DNA from: Dietzia aurantiaca
GTDB lineage: Bacteria; Actinomycetota; Actinomycetes; Mycobacteriales; Mycobacteriaceae
DNA length: 64,000 bases
Reading direction: 5' to 3'
NCBI RefSeq assembly: GCF_021033825.1
Contig: NZ_JAIFXZ010000017.1
Location: 1-64,000 of the forward strand
Below are positions 8,780 to 17,727 of this stretch, in pieces. Within the stretch, counting starts at the first letter, position 1, and the number at the start of each line of letters is the position of its first letter. Position numbers and translations under genes: made by a program. Under the pieces are notes generated by a model, which worked only from the letters and a program-made list of their open reading frames with translations, ran no database searches and was not told the DNA's origin.

Positions 8780-9666
8780 CCTCCTCAAGACCTCTGCTCG
8801 TCGCCTCGGATGTCGACGGCACCCTCATCGGTACTGACCATCTCGTTCCGGCCGCCAACCGGGCGGTCGTCGAGGACATCGTGGCCGACGGCGCGTCGTT
8901 CATCCTGGCCACGGGCCGGCCACCGCGCTGGATGTCCCAGATCGTCGACCAGCTCCCGGTGGCGCCGTTGGCGGTCTGCGCCAACGGGGCGGTGATCATG
9001 GACACCGACAGTGGCGAGTTCCTGGCCACCACGCTCCTGCAGCCGGACGCTCTCGCCGAGCTCGACGGGATCCTCCGGGAGCGCCTGCCGGGTAGCGGCA
9101 TCGCGGCCGAACGGCTCGGACGCGACGCGGCCGACGCGGACTTCGTCGCGAGTCCTGACTACGAGCACGCGTGGATCAGTCTCGAGCACCTCGAGGTGGG
9201 GCACGACGAGGTTCTGTCCGAGCCGGTGCTCAAGCTCCTCGCCCGGGTTCCGGGGATGCCGAGCGCCGACATGGCCGCCGCGCTGGAGGGGGCCGTCGAG
9301 CACCTCGCGGACATGACCTTCTCGACGACCGACGGGCTCATCGAGTTCGCCCCCCGCGGGGTCACCAAGGCCAGCGGCCTCACCGCGCTCACCTCAGGCG
9401 AGGTGGCGGTCCCGGCCTCGGCGCGTTCGGCGTCCGCGCTCACGCGGGCCGGCGGGGGAGGGACCGGTGGCGGCGCCACCGAGCGGATCGTCCCGGTGAC
9501 CGTGGCGTTCGGCGACATGCCCAACGACGTGGAGATGCTGCGGTGGGCCGATCACGGGGTGGCCATGGGCAACGCGATCGCGTCGGTCCACGCGGTCGCG
9601 GACGAGGTGACGCTGAGCAACGATGACGCCGGCCTGGCGCACGTTCTGCGCCGCTGGTGGGTCTGA
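8776..9666 (+). CDS. Cof-type HAD-superfamily hydrolase
   Basis: A 296-residue HAD phosphatase of the Cof class (Rv3813c-like). Motif I is SDVDGTL (residues 11-17), motif II ATGRP, and motif IV GDMPNDVEML with MGNAIASV near the C-terminus. A C2 cap lies between. Substrate unknown; relatives dephosphorylate small phosphates. Oddity: about 25 residues (about 210-235) of Ala/Ser then GGGGTGGG are inserted immediately before motif IV, breaking an otherwise compact core. It starts GTG 8776 overlapping the acyltransferase stop, so it is co-translated. Confidence 0.85.
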   Translation: MTSSRPLLVASDVDGTLIGTDHLVPAANRAVVEDIVADGASFILATGRPPRWMSQIVDQLPVAPLAVCANGAVIMDTDSGEFLATTLLQPDALAELDGILRERLPGSGIAAERLGRDAADADFVASPDYEHAWISLEHLEVGHDEVLSEPVLKLLARVPGMPSADMAAALEGAVEHLADMTFSTTDGLIEFAPRGVTKASGLTALTSGEVAVPASARSASALTRAGGGGTGGGATERIVPVTVAFGDMPNDVEMLRWADHGVAMGNAIASVHAVADEVTLSNDDAGLAHVLRRWWV

Positions 9667-9703
9667 GACACCCGCTCCCGCGTACCCGGCGCGCAGCCGC
9701 GCG

Positions 9704-9755
9704 CCTCGATGAACTGCCGCTCCCGCCGACGCGCGGGCGGGAGTTCACTTCGAGG
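9704..9755. terminator. GC-rich inverted repeat after the HAD gene
   Basis: Imperfect palindrome: CCTCGA..GAACT.CCGC pairs with GCGGGCGGGAGTTCA..TCGAGG around a 5-nt loop. It lies 37 nt after the HAD stop at a convergent junction, so terminator function is likely. A further copy of GGGAGTTCA follows at 9760. The right arm resembles the hairpin at 37441. Confidence 0.5.
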
Positions 9756-9852
9756 GGCGGGAGTTCAGGCGCGGGATCGGATGCCGGCAGGCGCTGGCGC
9801 GGATGCCGGGGAGGTGTGGCCGGCGGCCGAGCGGGTCGACGAAATAGAGCAC

Positions 9853-9930
9853 GGACCGGTCCCCACCACTTCCCCGGTGTGCCCGCCGCCCCGTGGTGGG
9901 GAGGCGGGCACACCTGGTGGGAGCCGGTCC
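9853..9930. terminator. very long (78-nt) hairpin between convergent genes
   Basis: Nested inverted repeat. Outer arms GGACCGG (9853-9859) and CCGGTCC (9924-9930) enclose CCCACCA/TGGTGGG and then a perfect 12-bp stem GGTGTGCCCGCC (9876-9887)/GGCGGGCACACC (9903-9914). The end is 17 nt past the stop of the PGRP gene, so it most likely terminates that gene and perhaps both directions. No U-tract, as is usual in actinobacteria. Confidence 0.65.
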
Positions 9931-9946
9931 GCGAGTCTGAGGGGTC

Positions 9947-11971
9947 CTACGGGTTCGGCTCGACCGAGATCTCCTTGGTGGCCGGGTCGTAGACCAGGGT
10001 GCCGCCGGTGAAGCGCTGGGCGACGGTCCCGTCCTCGCGATCCGCCTCGCTGGACACCGGCAGTCCGAGCGGCCCGTGCTCGAAGCCCTGGGCGGCCCAC
10101 GCGTCTCCGATCACGCCCCACACCGGATGGGTGCCGGTCCCGGGGGAGGAGTACAGCGCGCCGTTCTCGTGCTTGACCAGCGAGACGTCGCCGAACTTCT
10201 GGATCCCGGACAGCACCTTGCCGAGCGGCCCGGCGAACTGCGCGGCGAGCGCCGCGAAGTCGCCGCCGACCAGATCACCGACCGAGCCCGTGTCGAACGG
10301 GATGTCCGCCAGGGTCATGCCGCCGGTGAGGGCACGGGTCAGGGCGGGCACGTCGATCCGGCCGCCGTTCAGGACGGTCCGCAGCGCGGAGGTCACGGCC
10401 TCCTGGATGCCGGCCTTGTTGATGCCGGGCGCCTGCGAGCCTCCGCCCCCACCGGCGGGCGAGCCCGAGTCGGGGTTGGACGGGGCGGCTCCGCCCCCGC
10501 CGCCGCCCTTGGCGTAGGAGGCCGCGATGTCGCGGATCTGGCCCATCTTCGCGTAGCCGGCGTCGCCGGGGCAGGTGGTGAGGCCGACGTCGCGGTGGGC
10601 GAAGATGTTCGGCAGTCGCACGGAGGTGCCGTAGGCGTACTTGGTGTACGAGGTGCCCTCGGAGTAGTGGGTGTCGGAGCCCTTGGGGTCGATACCGGCC
10701 ACCGAGAGTCGCCAGCCGAGGATCTCGCCCACCTTGCGGATGGTGACGTCGGGCGGGGTGAGGGTCGAGTAGTCGCCCATCATCGAGATGCCCCACGTGT
10801 TGCCGTTGAAGCCACCGGCGTGGGCGCCCTGGACGTTGCGGCTCAGGCCGCCGTGGCGGCCCTCGAAGGCCTGCCCGTACTTGTCGACCAGCACGTTGTA
10901 GCCGACGTCGCACCAGCCCAGGCTCTGGGCGTGGTAGGTGTAGATGCCGCGCATGACTCCTGCGGATTCTTCGCGGGAGTAGTTGTTGCTGCCGGCCGTG
11001 TGGTGGACGGTTGCAGCGGCGAGCGAGTCGTCGTATGTCGCGTTGCGGCAGCGCTGGGACTCATTGGCGCCCCAGCCCGAGCGGGTGATGATCGAGGGCT
11101 GCTTCGCGGCGATATCTCCGTCGGTGCCGGTCCCGCCGGTGGCCGAGACGTCGGCGAACGCGTCGGGGTCCGGGGTCGGGGTGGAGTCGGGGGAGAGCAG
11201 CACGGCCTGCACGGTGCTCGCGTCGAGATCGCTGCTCTCGGCGACCGGCTTGATGTCCGCGAAGCGGGTCGGCACCGGCGGTGCCGAGTCGAACGCGGGC
11301 GTGGCCGGCGTGCTCGCGCGCGCCGGGGCGGTCTCGGCGGCCGGCGTGTCGGTGCGTGCCGCGATGTCCTCGTCGGCCGGGGCCTCGGCGGCGTCGGTAT
11401 CGGCGTCGGCGTCGGCGTGGGAGCCGGGCTGGGTGTCGGGCGCCTCGGCATCCGCGTCCGGCGCATCCGCCAGCGAGCTGTCGGACAGGTCGACGCCGCT
11501 GAGCGCGATCTGCACGGCCGTGGTGTCCAGGCCCAGGTAGACGGGCTCGGTGCCGCCGGTGCCTGTCGTGCTGTCGCCCTCGGCGTCGACCGACTCGGCC
11601 TCGAACCAGGGGCCCCACGAGCCGTCCGGGTTCTGGGCACGCACGTTGGCGACGGCGTCGGGGTGGGAGCCCTTCCAGGTGACGCCCATCATCGAGAACG
11701 GCGTCTCGGAGGTGACCTCCTTGACGGGCGACTGACCGCCGGCGATGTCCCGGTTCACGCCGGCCGCGGCGGGCGCCTCGGCGAGCGGAACCTGGACCTC
11801 GCCGGTGGGCAGACCGGTGCCGGCGGTGGTGGTGATGTCGTCGGAGGACTCGACCAACTGGTCAGGCCCGTATACGGCGAGGGGGGTGACGACGGACGCC
11901 GCGACCGCCACCGCAACGGCGAGGGTCCGGCGTCGACCGCTGAAATGCATGGGGCGGCGTCGTGTGCTCAA
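9947..11971 (-). CDS. secreted PGRP/amidase-like protein with C-terminal LGFP repeat
   Basis: A 674-residue exported protein, the positional counterpart of Rv3811. The N-terminus has twin Arg-rich residues and a hydrophobic signal segment (about 17-33). About 270 residues of disordered, Asp/Ala-rich acidic sequence follow. A peptidoglycan-recognition domain occupies roughly residues 290-490: SGWGANES, TVHHTAGSNNY, a Cys pair around GWCDVGYN, and FAHRDVGLTTCPGD. After a Gly/Pro linker the C-terminus carries an LGFP-type module (HGPLGLPVSSE). The PGRP histidines (HH, H-R-D) and CPG cysteine are present, so amidase activity is plausible. TTG 11971 was chosen for the GGAGAA upstream; ATG 11950 is the alternative. 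Confidence 0.8.
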   Translation of the reverse strand: MSTRRRPMHFSGRRRTLAVAVAVAASVVTPLAVYGPDQLVESSDDITTTAGTGLPTGEVQVPLAEAPAAAGVNRDIAGGQSPVKEVTSETPFSMMGVTWKGSHPDAVANVRAQNPDGSWGPWFEAESVDAEGDSTTGTGGTEPVYLGLDTTAVQIALSGVDLSDSSLADAPDADAEAPDTQPGSHADADADTDAAEAPADEDIAARTDTPAAETAPARASTPATPAFDSAPPVPTRFADIKPVAESSDLDASTVQAVLLSPDSTPTPDPDAFADVSATGGTGTDGDIAAKQPSIITRSGWGANESQRCRNATYDDSLAAATVHHTAGSNNYSREESAGVMRGIYTYHAQSLGWCDVGYNVLVDKYGQAFEGRHGGLSRNVQGAHAGGFNGNTWGISMMGDYSTLTPPDVTIRKVGEILGWRLSVAGIDPKGSDTHYSEGTSYTKYAYGTSVRLPNIFAHRDVGLTTCPGDAGYAKMGQIRDIAASYAKGGGGGGAAPSNPDSGSPAGGGGGSQAPGINKAGIQEAVTSALRTVLNGGRIDVPALTRALTGGMTLADIPFDTGSVGDLVGGDFAALAAQFAGPLGKVLSGIQKFGDVSLVKHENGALYSSPGTGTHPVWGVIGDAWAAQGFEHGPLGLPVSSEADREDGTVAQRFTGGTLVYDPATKEISVEPNP

Positions 11972-13721
<1,750 letters not shown>

Positions 13722-13813
13722 CGCGGTGCCCGTGGCCTGACGCGGTACGCCGCTGAGCGGGCTGCGCAGCCCCGTCGCCGCCCAGCGCCGCCGGCGTCGA
13801 GCGCCGCCGACGT

Positions 13814-13870
13814 CGAGCAGAGGGTTCGGCACACATCTACTCGGCTGATGTGGGCCGAACTCTCTTGAGG
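13814..13870. repeat. 57-bp palindromic repeat, copy A
   Basis: Two 24-nt arms flank a 9-nt centre (TACTCGGCT). The left arm holds CGAGCAG then GGTTCGGCACACATC; the right arm is its near reverse complement (GATGTG..GCCGAAC.CTCT). Same length and layout as copies at 16762 and 47294. It lies between the convergent ends of glf and the SAVED-like gene, consistent with a bidirectional terminator or a REP-like element. Confidence 0.65.
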
Positions 13871-13888
13871 ATGCGTGGGCCGCCGAGG

Positions 13889-15163
13889 TTAGGGCTGCTC
13901 GGCGAGGGCGGCCACGATCTCGGCCCGCTGAGCCGGGTGCACGAGCGTCGGTCGGGCCTCACCGAGATGGACCAGCACCGGCGTCACCGAGGCCCAGAAG
14001 CGGCTCAGCGAACTCAGGCCCGCGTTCTCCGCGTGCGCCTGGATCCGCTCGGCGGCGGAATCGCCCGGCTGCGGCAGGTGTAGGTCCGGTCGCTTACCGA
14101 TGATCTGGTTGTCCTTGCGCTCGGAGATGACGTAGCCCAGCGCGAACCCCACCGAGCGTGGCAGGTCGCCGCAGAGCAGCACGGTTGCCTCCGGGTAGTC
14201 GTCGAGGACGTGCTCGATCGCGCCCGAGAGCTCGACCACCAGGGTGGCGAAGGCCTTCGGGTCTATTTTCCGTCCGCTCGACCCCGGGATCCACCGGCCG
14301 ACGGGCAGCTCCCACGGGCGCAGGTGCACCTCCCCGCCGACGTTCTCGACGGGGCCCGCCACGATCACCACGTCGCAGGTGTCCCGCAGTGGATACTGCG
14401 CGTCGACCTCGGACACCGGCCCGGTCGGCCCCAGCTGCAGCGACAGCCAGACCCGCTTCACCTCGTGGCGGTCGACGCGTGGCTCCACGACGGTCGTCAG
14501 AGTGATGTCCGGGTCGGGCGTCTCGTGGTGGGTGGCCCAGTCGCGCGACGACCACTCGTCGTAGCCATCGTCGAAGTACACCGTCCGCATCCCGGTGTCC
14601 CCGCCCGGGATTCGCGTCGACCGCGGCTCCTCCGGCACTTCGGCGAGCGAGGTCCGCTCCCGCAGCAGGACGTCGTAGCCCACCGATAGCGCGGCGGGGA
14701 ACGAGAGATTGGGGGCGAACAGGTAGCCGGTGGCCTCGTCGTCGTCGTTCATCGCGCGTTCCAACTCGTCGGACACCCGCGCGACGTCGGCGCGCAGGTC
14801 CAGGACGTCACCCACCGCGCCGAACCAGCCGGTGGCCGTGCGGAAATCGAGGCTGCGCGCCCGGGCCATGTCCATCGCGCCCCGAAGGTGATCCGCGGAG
14901 GCGGCCGGCAGCAGGCGCAGGTAGTACAGCGTGCCGTTGCGGTTGATCATCCAGTGCCGCAGCGCCATCATCGCGATCAGGAGTCCGGCGGAGCCCAGGA
15001 ACCACGCCAGGCGCGGCAACGACGTGCAGTGGTGCGACCAGAGATCCGGGACACCGGAGATGGTGCAGGAGCCGTCCGCGCTAATGACGTCATCCGCCAC
15101 GAGGCCGCCGAACGCGGTGGTCAACGCGATGGTGACGGCGATGAGGGTTTCCACGACGAGCAT
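13889..15163 (-). CDS. two-TM SAVED-domain-like protein
   Basis: A 424-residue protein. Two membrane helices lie at about residues 3-24 and 51-70, followed by a long cytoplasmic part. The C-terminal half (about 240-390) resembles the SAVED cyclic-nucleotide sensor of CBASS defence: a strand VWLSLQLG, then a helix and the diagnostic stretch LLCGDLPRSVGFALGYV (compare the family's strand-Pro-helix 'AVPxxxAxxLG' element), followed by NQIIGKRPDLHL. The layout recalls TM-SAVED effectors (Cap14 type). No CD-NTase, Cap2/Cap3 or nuclease is adjacent, so a defence role is not established. Start ATG 15163 has TACCTT 6 nt upstream. Assignment is by eye and moderately sure. Confidence 0.55.
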   Translation of the reverse strand: MLVVETLIAVTIALTTAFGGLVADDVISADGSCTISGVPDLWSHHCTSLPRLAWFLGSAGLLIAMMALRHWMINRNGTLYYLRLLPAASADHLRGAMDMARARSLDFRTATGWFGAVGDVLDLRADVARVSDELERAMNDDDEATGYLFAPNLSFPAALSVGYDVLLRERTSLAEVPEEPRSTRIPGGDTGMRTVYFDDGYDEWSSRDWATHHETPDPDITLTTVVEPRVDRHEVKRVWLSLQLGPTGPVSEVDAQYPLRDTCDVVIVAGPVENVGGEVHLRPWELPVGRWIPGSSGRKIDPKAFATLVVELSGAIEHVLDDYPEATVLLCGDLPRSVGFALGYVISERKDNQIIGKRPDLHLPQPGDSAAERIQAHAENAGLSSLSRFWASVTPVLVHLGEARPTLVHPAQRAEIVAALAEQP

Positions 15164-15169
15164 GGGCCA

Positions 15170-15175
15170 AAGGTA
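15170..15175 (-). promoter_or_regulatory. -10 hexamer for the SAVED-like gene
   Basis: TACCTT on the minus strand, 6 nt before ATG 15163; leaderless arrangement. It sits back to back with the promoter of the divergent DUF5129 gene. Confidence 0.5.
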
Positions 15176-15230
15176 GCCCGGTTCGAGTTCGGGCGGACCT
15201 GGGGCCGGGGGATCGATCGCCCGCGGGGGT

Positions 15231-15236
15231 TAGGCT
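15231..15236 (+). promoter_or_regulatory. -10 hexamer for the TPM/DUF5129 gene
   Basis: TAGGCT ending 6 nt before ATG 15243; leaderless arrangement. Confidence 0.55.
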
Positions 15237-15242
15237 TCCGCC

Positions 15243-16715
15243 ATGACACGAGCGACCTCGCCAGTGCTCCGACTACTCGTGGCGCTCGTCGGCGCCGCGC
15301 TGTTCCTGCTCTCGGCCGGGCACCTCGCCGGCGGCCCCGCGGCACGGGCCCAGGCGCCCGCTCCCGCGCCGGCTCCAGCCGAGACCGCGCCCGCACCCTC
15401 CGACACCGCGCCCGCGACGACGGTGTCGGTGGGCGTCACCGACCGCGCGGGACTGCTGTCGGACGGCGATGACGACCTGCTGCGCACCGAGACACCGCGG
15501 ATCGACTTCCCGCCGCAGGTGCGGCACGTCGAGTACCTGGTCTTCGACGACGGGGGCAGCAATCTCAACGACACGACCCTCGAGTTCGCCGAGGACGAGC
15601 GTCCGGACCTGCTGGCAGAGGACCGGAAGAAGTGGGCGCCGGGGACGCTGATCGTGTCCAACGATGCCGAGGCGCGCGACGTCGGCATCTACTGCGGCGA
15701 CGACGTGTGCGTGGCCATGGACCTCTTCGAGGGATCGCACCTGGACGGCTCGCTCGAGGCGATGAAGGACCCGATGCGGCGCGACAACACCGCCGTCGGA
15801 CTGCTCGCCGGGGCGAAGGCCGCCGCCGATCCCACGGTCCTCGCGCCCGAATCCGAGGGCATGCCGTCCTGGCTGCCGTGGGCGCTCGGCGGCGCGGGAG
15901 TGGTGGGTGCGGGCGCCATCGGTGCTGCCGTGGCGGGCTCTCGCAAGAAGAAGGCCGCCACGGCGCGGGAGCGCTACGACCGGGTCTCTCGCGAGTACGG
16001 GCGGATCGCGGGCGAGCTCGGCGGGCTGGACGTCCGCGCCAACTCCCTACGGTCACCGCTGGCCGACGACGAGCTGCGTGGGCAATGGGCCGACGTGCGG
16101 GACCGGTTCCTCGAGGTGGACGCGATCATGGGCCGGATCGGCGACCTCCGGCCCGAGTCCACGGACGCCGAGTTCCGGGCGGCGGCCGCCGACATCGAGA
16201 CCGCCCACACCACCGTCGACCAGATGGATACGGCGGAGAAGAACATCGATCAGCTTTTCCGCATGGAGCAGGGCGATGCCGACGTGCGGCGCCGCCAGCT
16301 GGGCGAGCTCCGCGAGGACATGGGCGCCGCCGCGCTGGGTGCCGAGGACGAGAGGCTGTCGTCCGAGGCCAGGGCGCTGGAGGCCCGAGCCGACGACTTG
16401 GCCCGGGACACCGGCGCCACCGACTTCATGGACCGCTACGCCCGGTTGGTCGTGGACTACCGGCTGGTCGTCGAGGCCATCCGCGAGCGCGAGATGTCGG
16501 ACGTCGAGGCCGCCGCGGACGCCGGCGACCGCCACGCGCCGCGGCTGTACGACCGCGACTGGCGCGCGGGCTACGGCTACAACGGCTTCGTGCCGTTCTA
16601 CGTGGCCTCGAGCTGGCACTCCCACGACGTGCAGGCGGCGCAGGCGTCGAGCTCCACGAACACCGGGTACTCGAACGCGTCGTTCTCCGGCGGAGGCGGG
16701 TCCAGCGGGTACTGA
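15243..16715 (+). CDS. exported TPM/DUF5129-type membrane protein
   Basis: A 490-residue protein. An N-terminal signal segment (about 9-30) is followed by an Ala/Pro linker and a TPM-like extracytoplasmic domain (about 60-190), starting VTDRAGLLSD and including WAPGTLIVSND and IYCGDD. One membrane helix follows (about 205-225) ending in Arg-Lys, then a charged, coiled-coil-rich cytoplasmic part (240-420) and a Gly/Ser-rich tail (FSGGGGSSGY). This matches the actinobacterial DUF5129 architecture. TPM domains associate with membrane-protein repair, but the function of this family is unknown. It is divergent from the SAVED-like gene, sharing a 79-bp promoter region. Confidence 0.65.
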   Translation: MTRATSPVLRLLVALVGAALFLLSAGHLAGGPAARAQAPAPAPAPAETAPAPSDTAPATTVSVGVTDRAGLLSDGDDDLLRTETPRIDFPPQVRHVEYLVFDDGGSNLNDTTLEFAEDERPDLLAEDRKKWAPGTLIVSNDAEARDVGIYCGDDVCVAMDLFEGSHLDGSLEAMKDPMRRDNTAVGLLAGAKAAADPTVLAPESEGMPSWLPWALGGAGVVGAGAIGAAVAGSRKKKAATARERYDRVSREYGRIAGELGGLDVRANSLRSPLADDELRGQWADVRDRFLEVDAIMGRIGDLRPESTDAEFRAAAADIETAHTTVDQMDTAEKNIDQLFRMEQGDADVRRRQLGELREDMGAAALGAEDERLSSEARALEARADDLARDTGATDFMDRYARLVVDYRLVVEAIREREMSDVEAAADAGDRHAPRLYDRDWRAGYGYNGFVPFYVASSWHSHDVQAAQASSSTNTGYSNASFSGGGGSSGY

Positions 16716-16761
16716 CCCCGCCGCCCCTCGTGGCACGCCGCCCCACCACCCGTCGCCCCAT

Positions 16762-16818
16762 CGAGAAGAACGTTCCGGACACCGCCACTCGGACAACGTG
16801 TGCGGAACGCTTTTCTCG
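16762..16818. repeat. 57-bp palindromic repeat, copy C
   Basis: Arms CGAGAAGAACGTTCCG.ACAC and its reverse complement (GTGTGCGGAACGCTTTTCTCG, mismatches at two or three sites) around a centre containing CACTCGG. It lies between the convergent DUF5129 and cyclophilin genes, 16 nt past the cyclophilin stop. Compare 13814 and 47294. Confidence 0.65.
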
Positions 16819-16833
16819 TGCGGCGACGGACCG

Positions 16834-17556
16834 TCAGCGCTCGACGATCTCCACCGACTCGATGGTGTGCGTGGTCGACGGGGCGCCCTGTGGGCTGCCG
16901 TCGGACTCGATCGACGTGACCGTCTCCATGCCCTCGGTGACGGTGCCGAACAGGCTGTAGCTCGGGGGCAGCGAGACGCCCGAGTCGCCGGTGACGATGA
17001 AGAACTGCGAGCCGTTGGTGTCGGGGCCGGCGTTGGCCATGGCCATGGAGCCGATCTCGTACTCGCCCGCCGCGGGGAGCTCGTCGTCGAACTCGTAACC
17101 CGGGCCACCCGCTCCCGTGCCCTGCGGGTCGCCGCCCTGGATCATGAAGCCGGGGATCACGCGGTGGAACGTGACGCCCTCGTAGAACTTGTTGCGGGCC
17201 AGGAAGACGAAGTTGTTCACCGTCTCCGGGGCCTTGTCCTCGAGCAGGTCGACGGTGACCGCGCCGGCGTCCGTGGTGATGACCGCCGAGTAGTCGACAC
17301 CCGGGGTCAGACACATCGGGGGAGCGGAGGCGAAGTCCGTGGCCCGCTCGTCCGCGCCCTCGGCGGGCGGACACTCGACGGTCGCGTCGCCGCTGTCGGG
17401 TTCGGCGGCCGCGGTGGAGGCGCCACCCCCGGACTCGGCTGCCGGGGTGGGCTCGTCCGAGCTGCAGCCGGCGAGGGCCAGCGGGGTGGCCAGGGCGAGC
17501 ACTCCCAGTGCGGCGCGGAGGGTCGGACGAGGACGGGCGTGGGTGTGGATGCGCAT
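16834..17556 (-). CDS. peptidyl-prolyl cis-trans isomerase (cyclophilin) lipoprotein
   Basis: A 240-residue cyclophilin exported as a lipoprotein. The signal peptide ends in the lipobox LAGC (Cys about 30), followed by an Asp/Glu/Ala-rich linker. The cyclophilin domain (about 85-240) shows FHRVIPGFMIQGGDP and the FxxxxGDxxF-type core NGSQFFIVT. It catalyses prolyl isomerisation at the outer face of the membrane, probably helping exported proteins fold. ATG 17556 follows TAAGTT by 6 nt. Divergent from glfT2. Confidence 0.9.
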   Translation of the reverse strand: MRIHTHARPRPTLRAALGVLALATPLALAGCSSDEPTPAAESGGGASTAAAEPDSGDATVECPPAEGADERATDFASAPPMCLTPGVDYSAVITTDAGAVTVDLLEDKAPETVNNFVFLARNKFYEGVTFHRVIPGFMIQGGDPQGTGAGGPGYEFDDELPAAGEYEIGSMAMANAGPDTNGSQFFIVTGDSGVSLPPSYSLFGTVTEGMETVTSIESDGSPQGAPSTTHTIESVEIVER

Positions 17557-17562
17557 GGAATG

Positions 17563-17568
17563 AACTTA
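17563..17568 (-). promoter_or_regulatory. -10 hexamer for the cyclophilin gene
   Basis: TAAGTT on the minus strand, 6 nt before ATG 17556; leaderless arrangement. Confidence 0.5.
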
Positions 17569-17727
17569 AGCCCTACGGGCCCGCCGGTGGTCCTCGGCGC
17601 GTGGTGAAGGTGGCGGATCGTGCCAGCCGGGTACGATCGATCCGGCTTTCGCCCCGCAGTAGCGAGGGCGTGGGTTATGCAACGTGGACGAGGGCGGCCC
17701 CGGCCGTCGGGACGGGGACGCGCGTAC

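Noticed and set aside
13889-17556. A complete CBASS operon around the SAVED-like gene
   Set aside because: No CD-NTase, E1/E2-like, JAB or nuclease gene is adjacent; neighbours are a TPM/DUF5129 protein and a cyclophilin.
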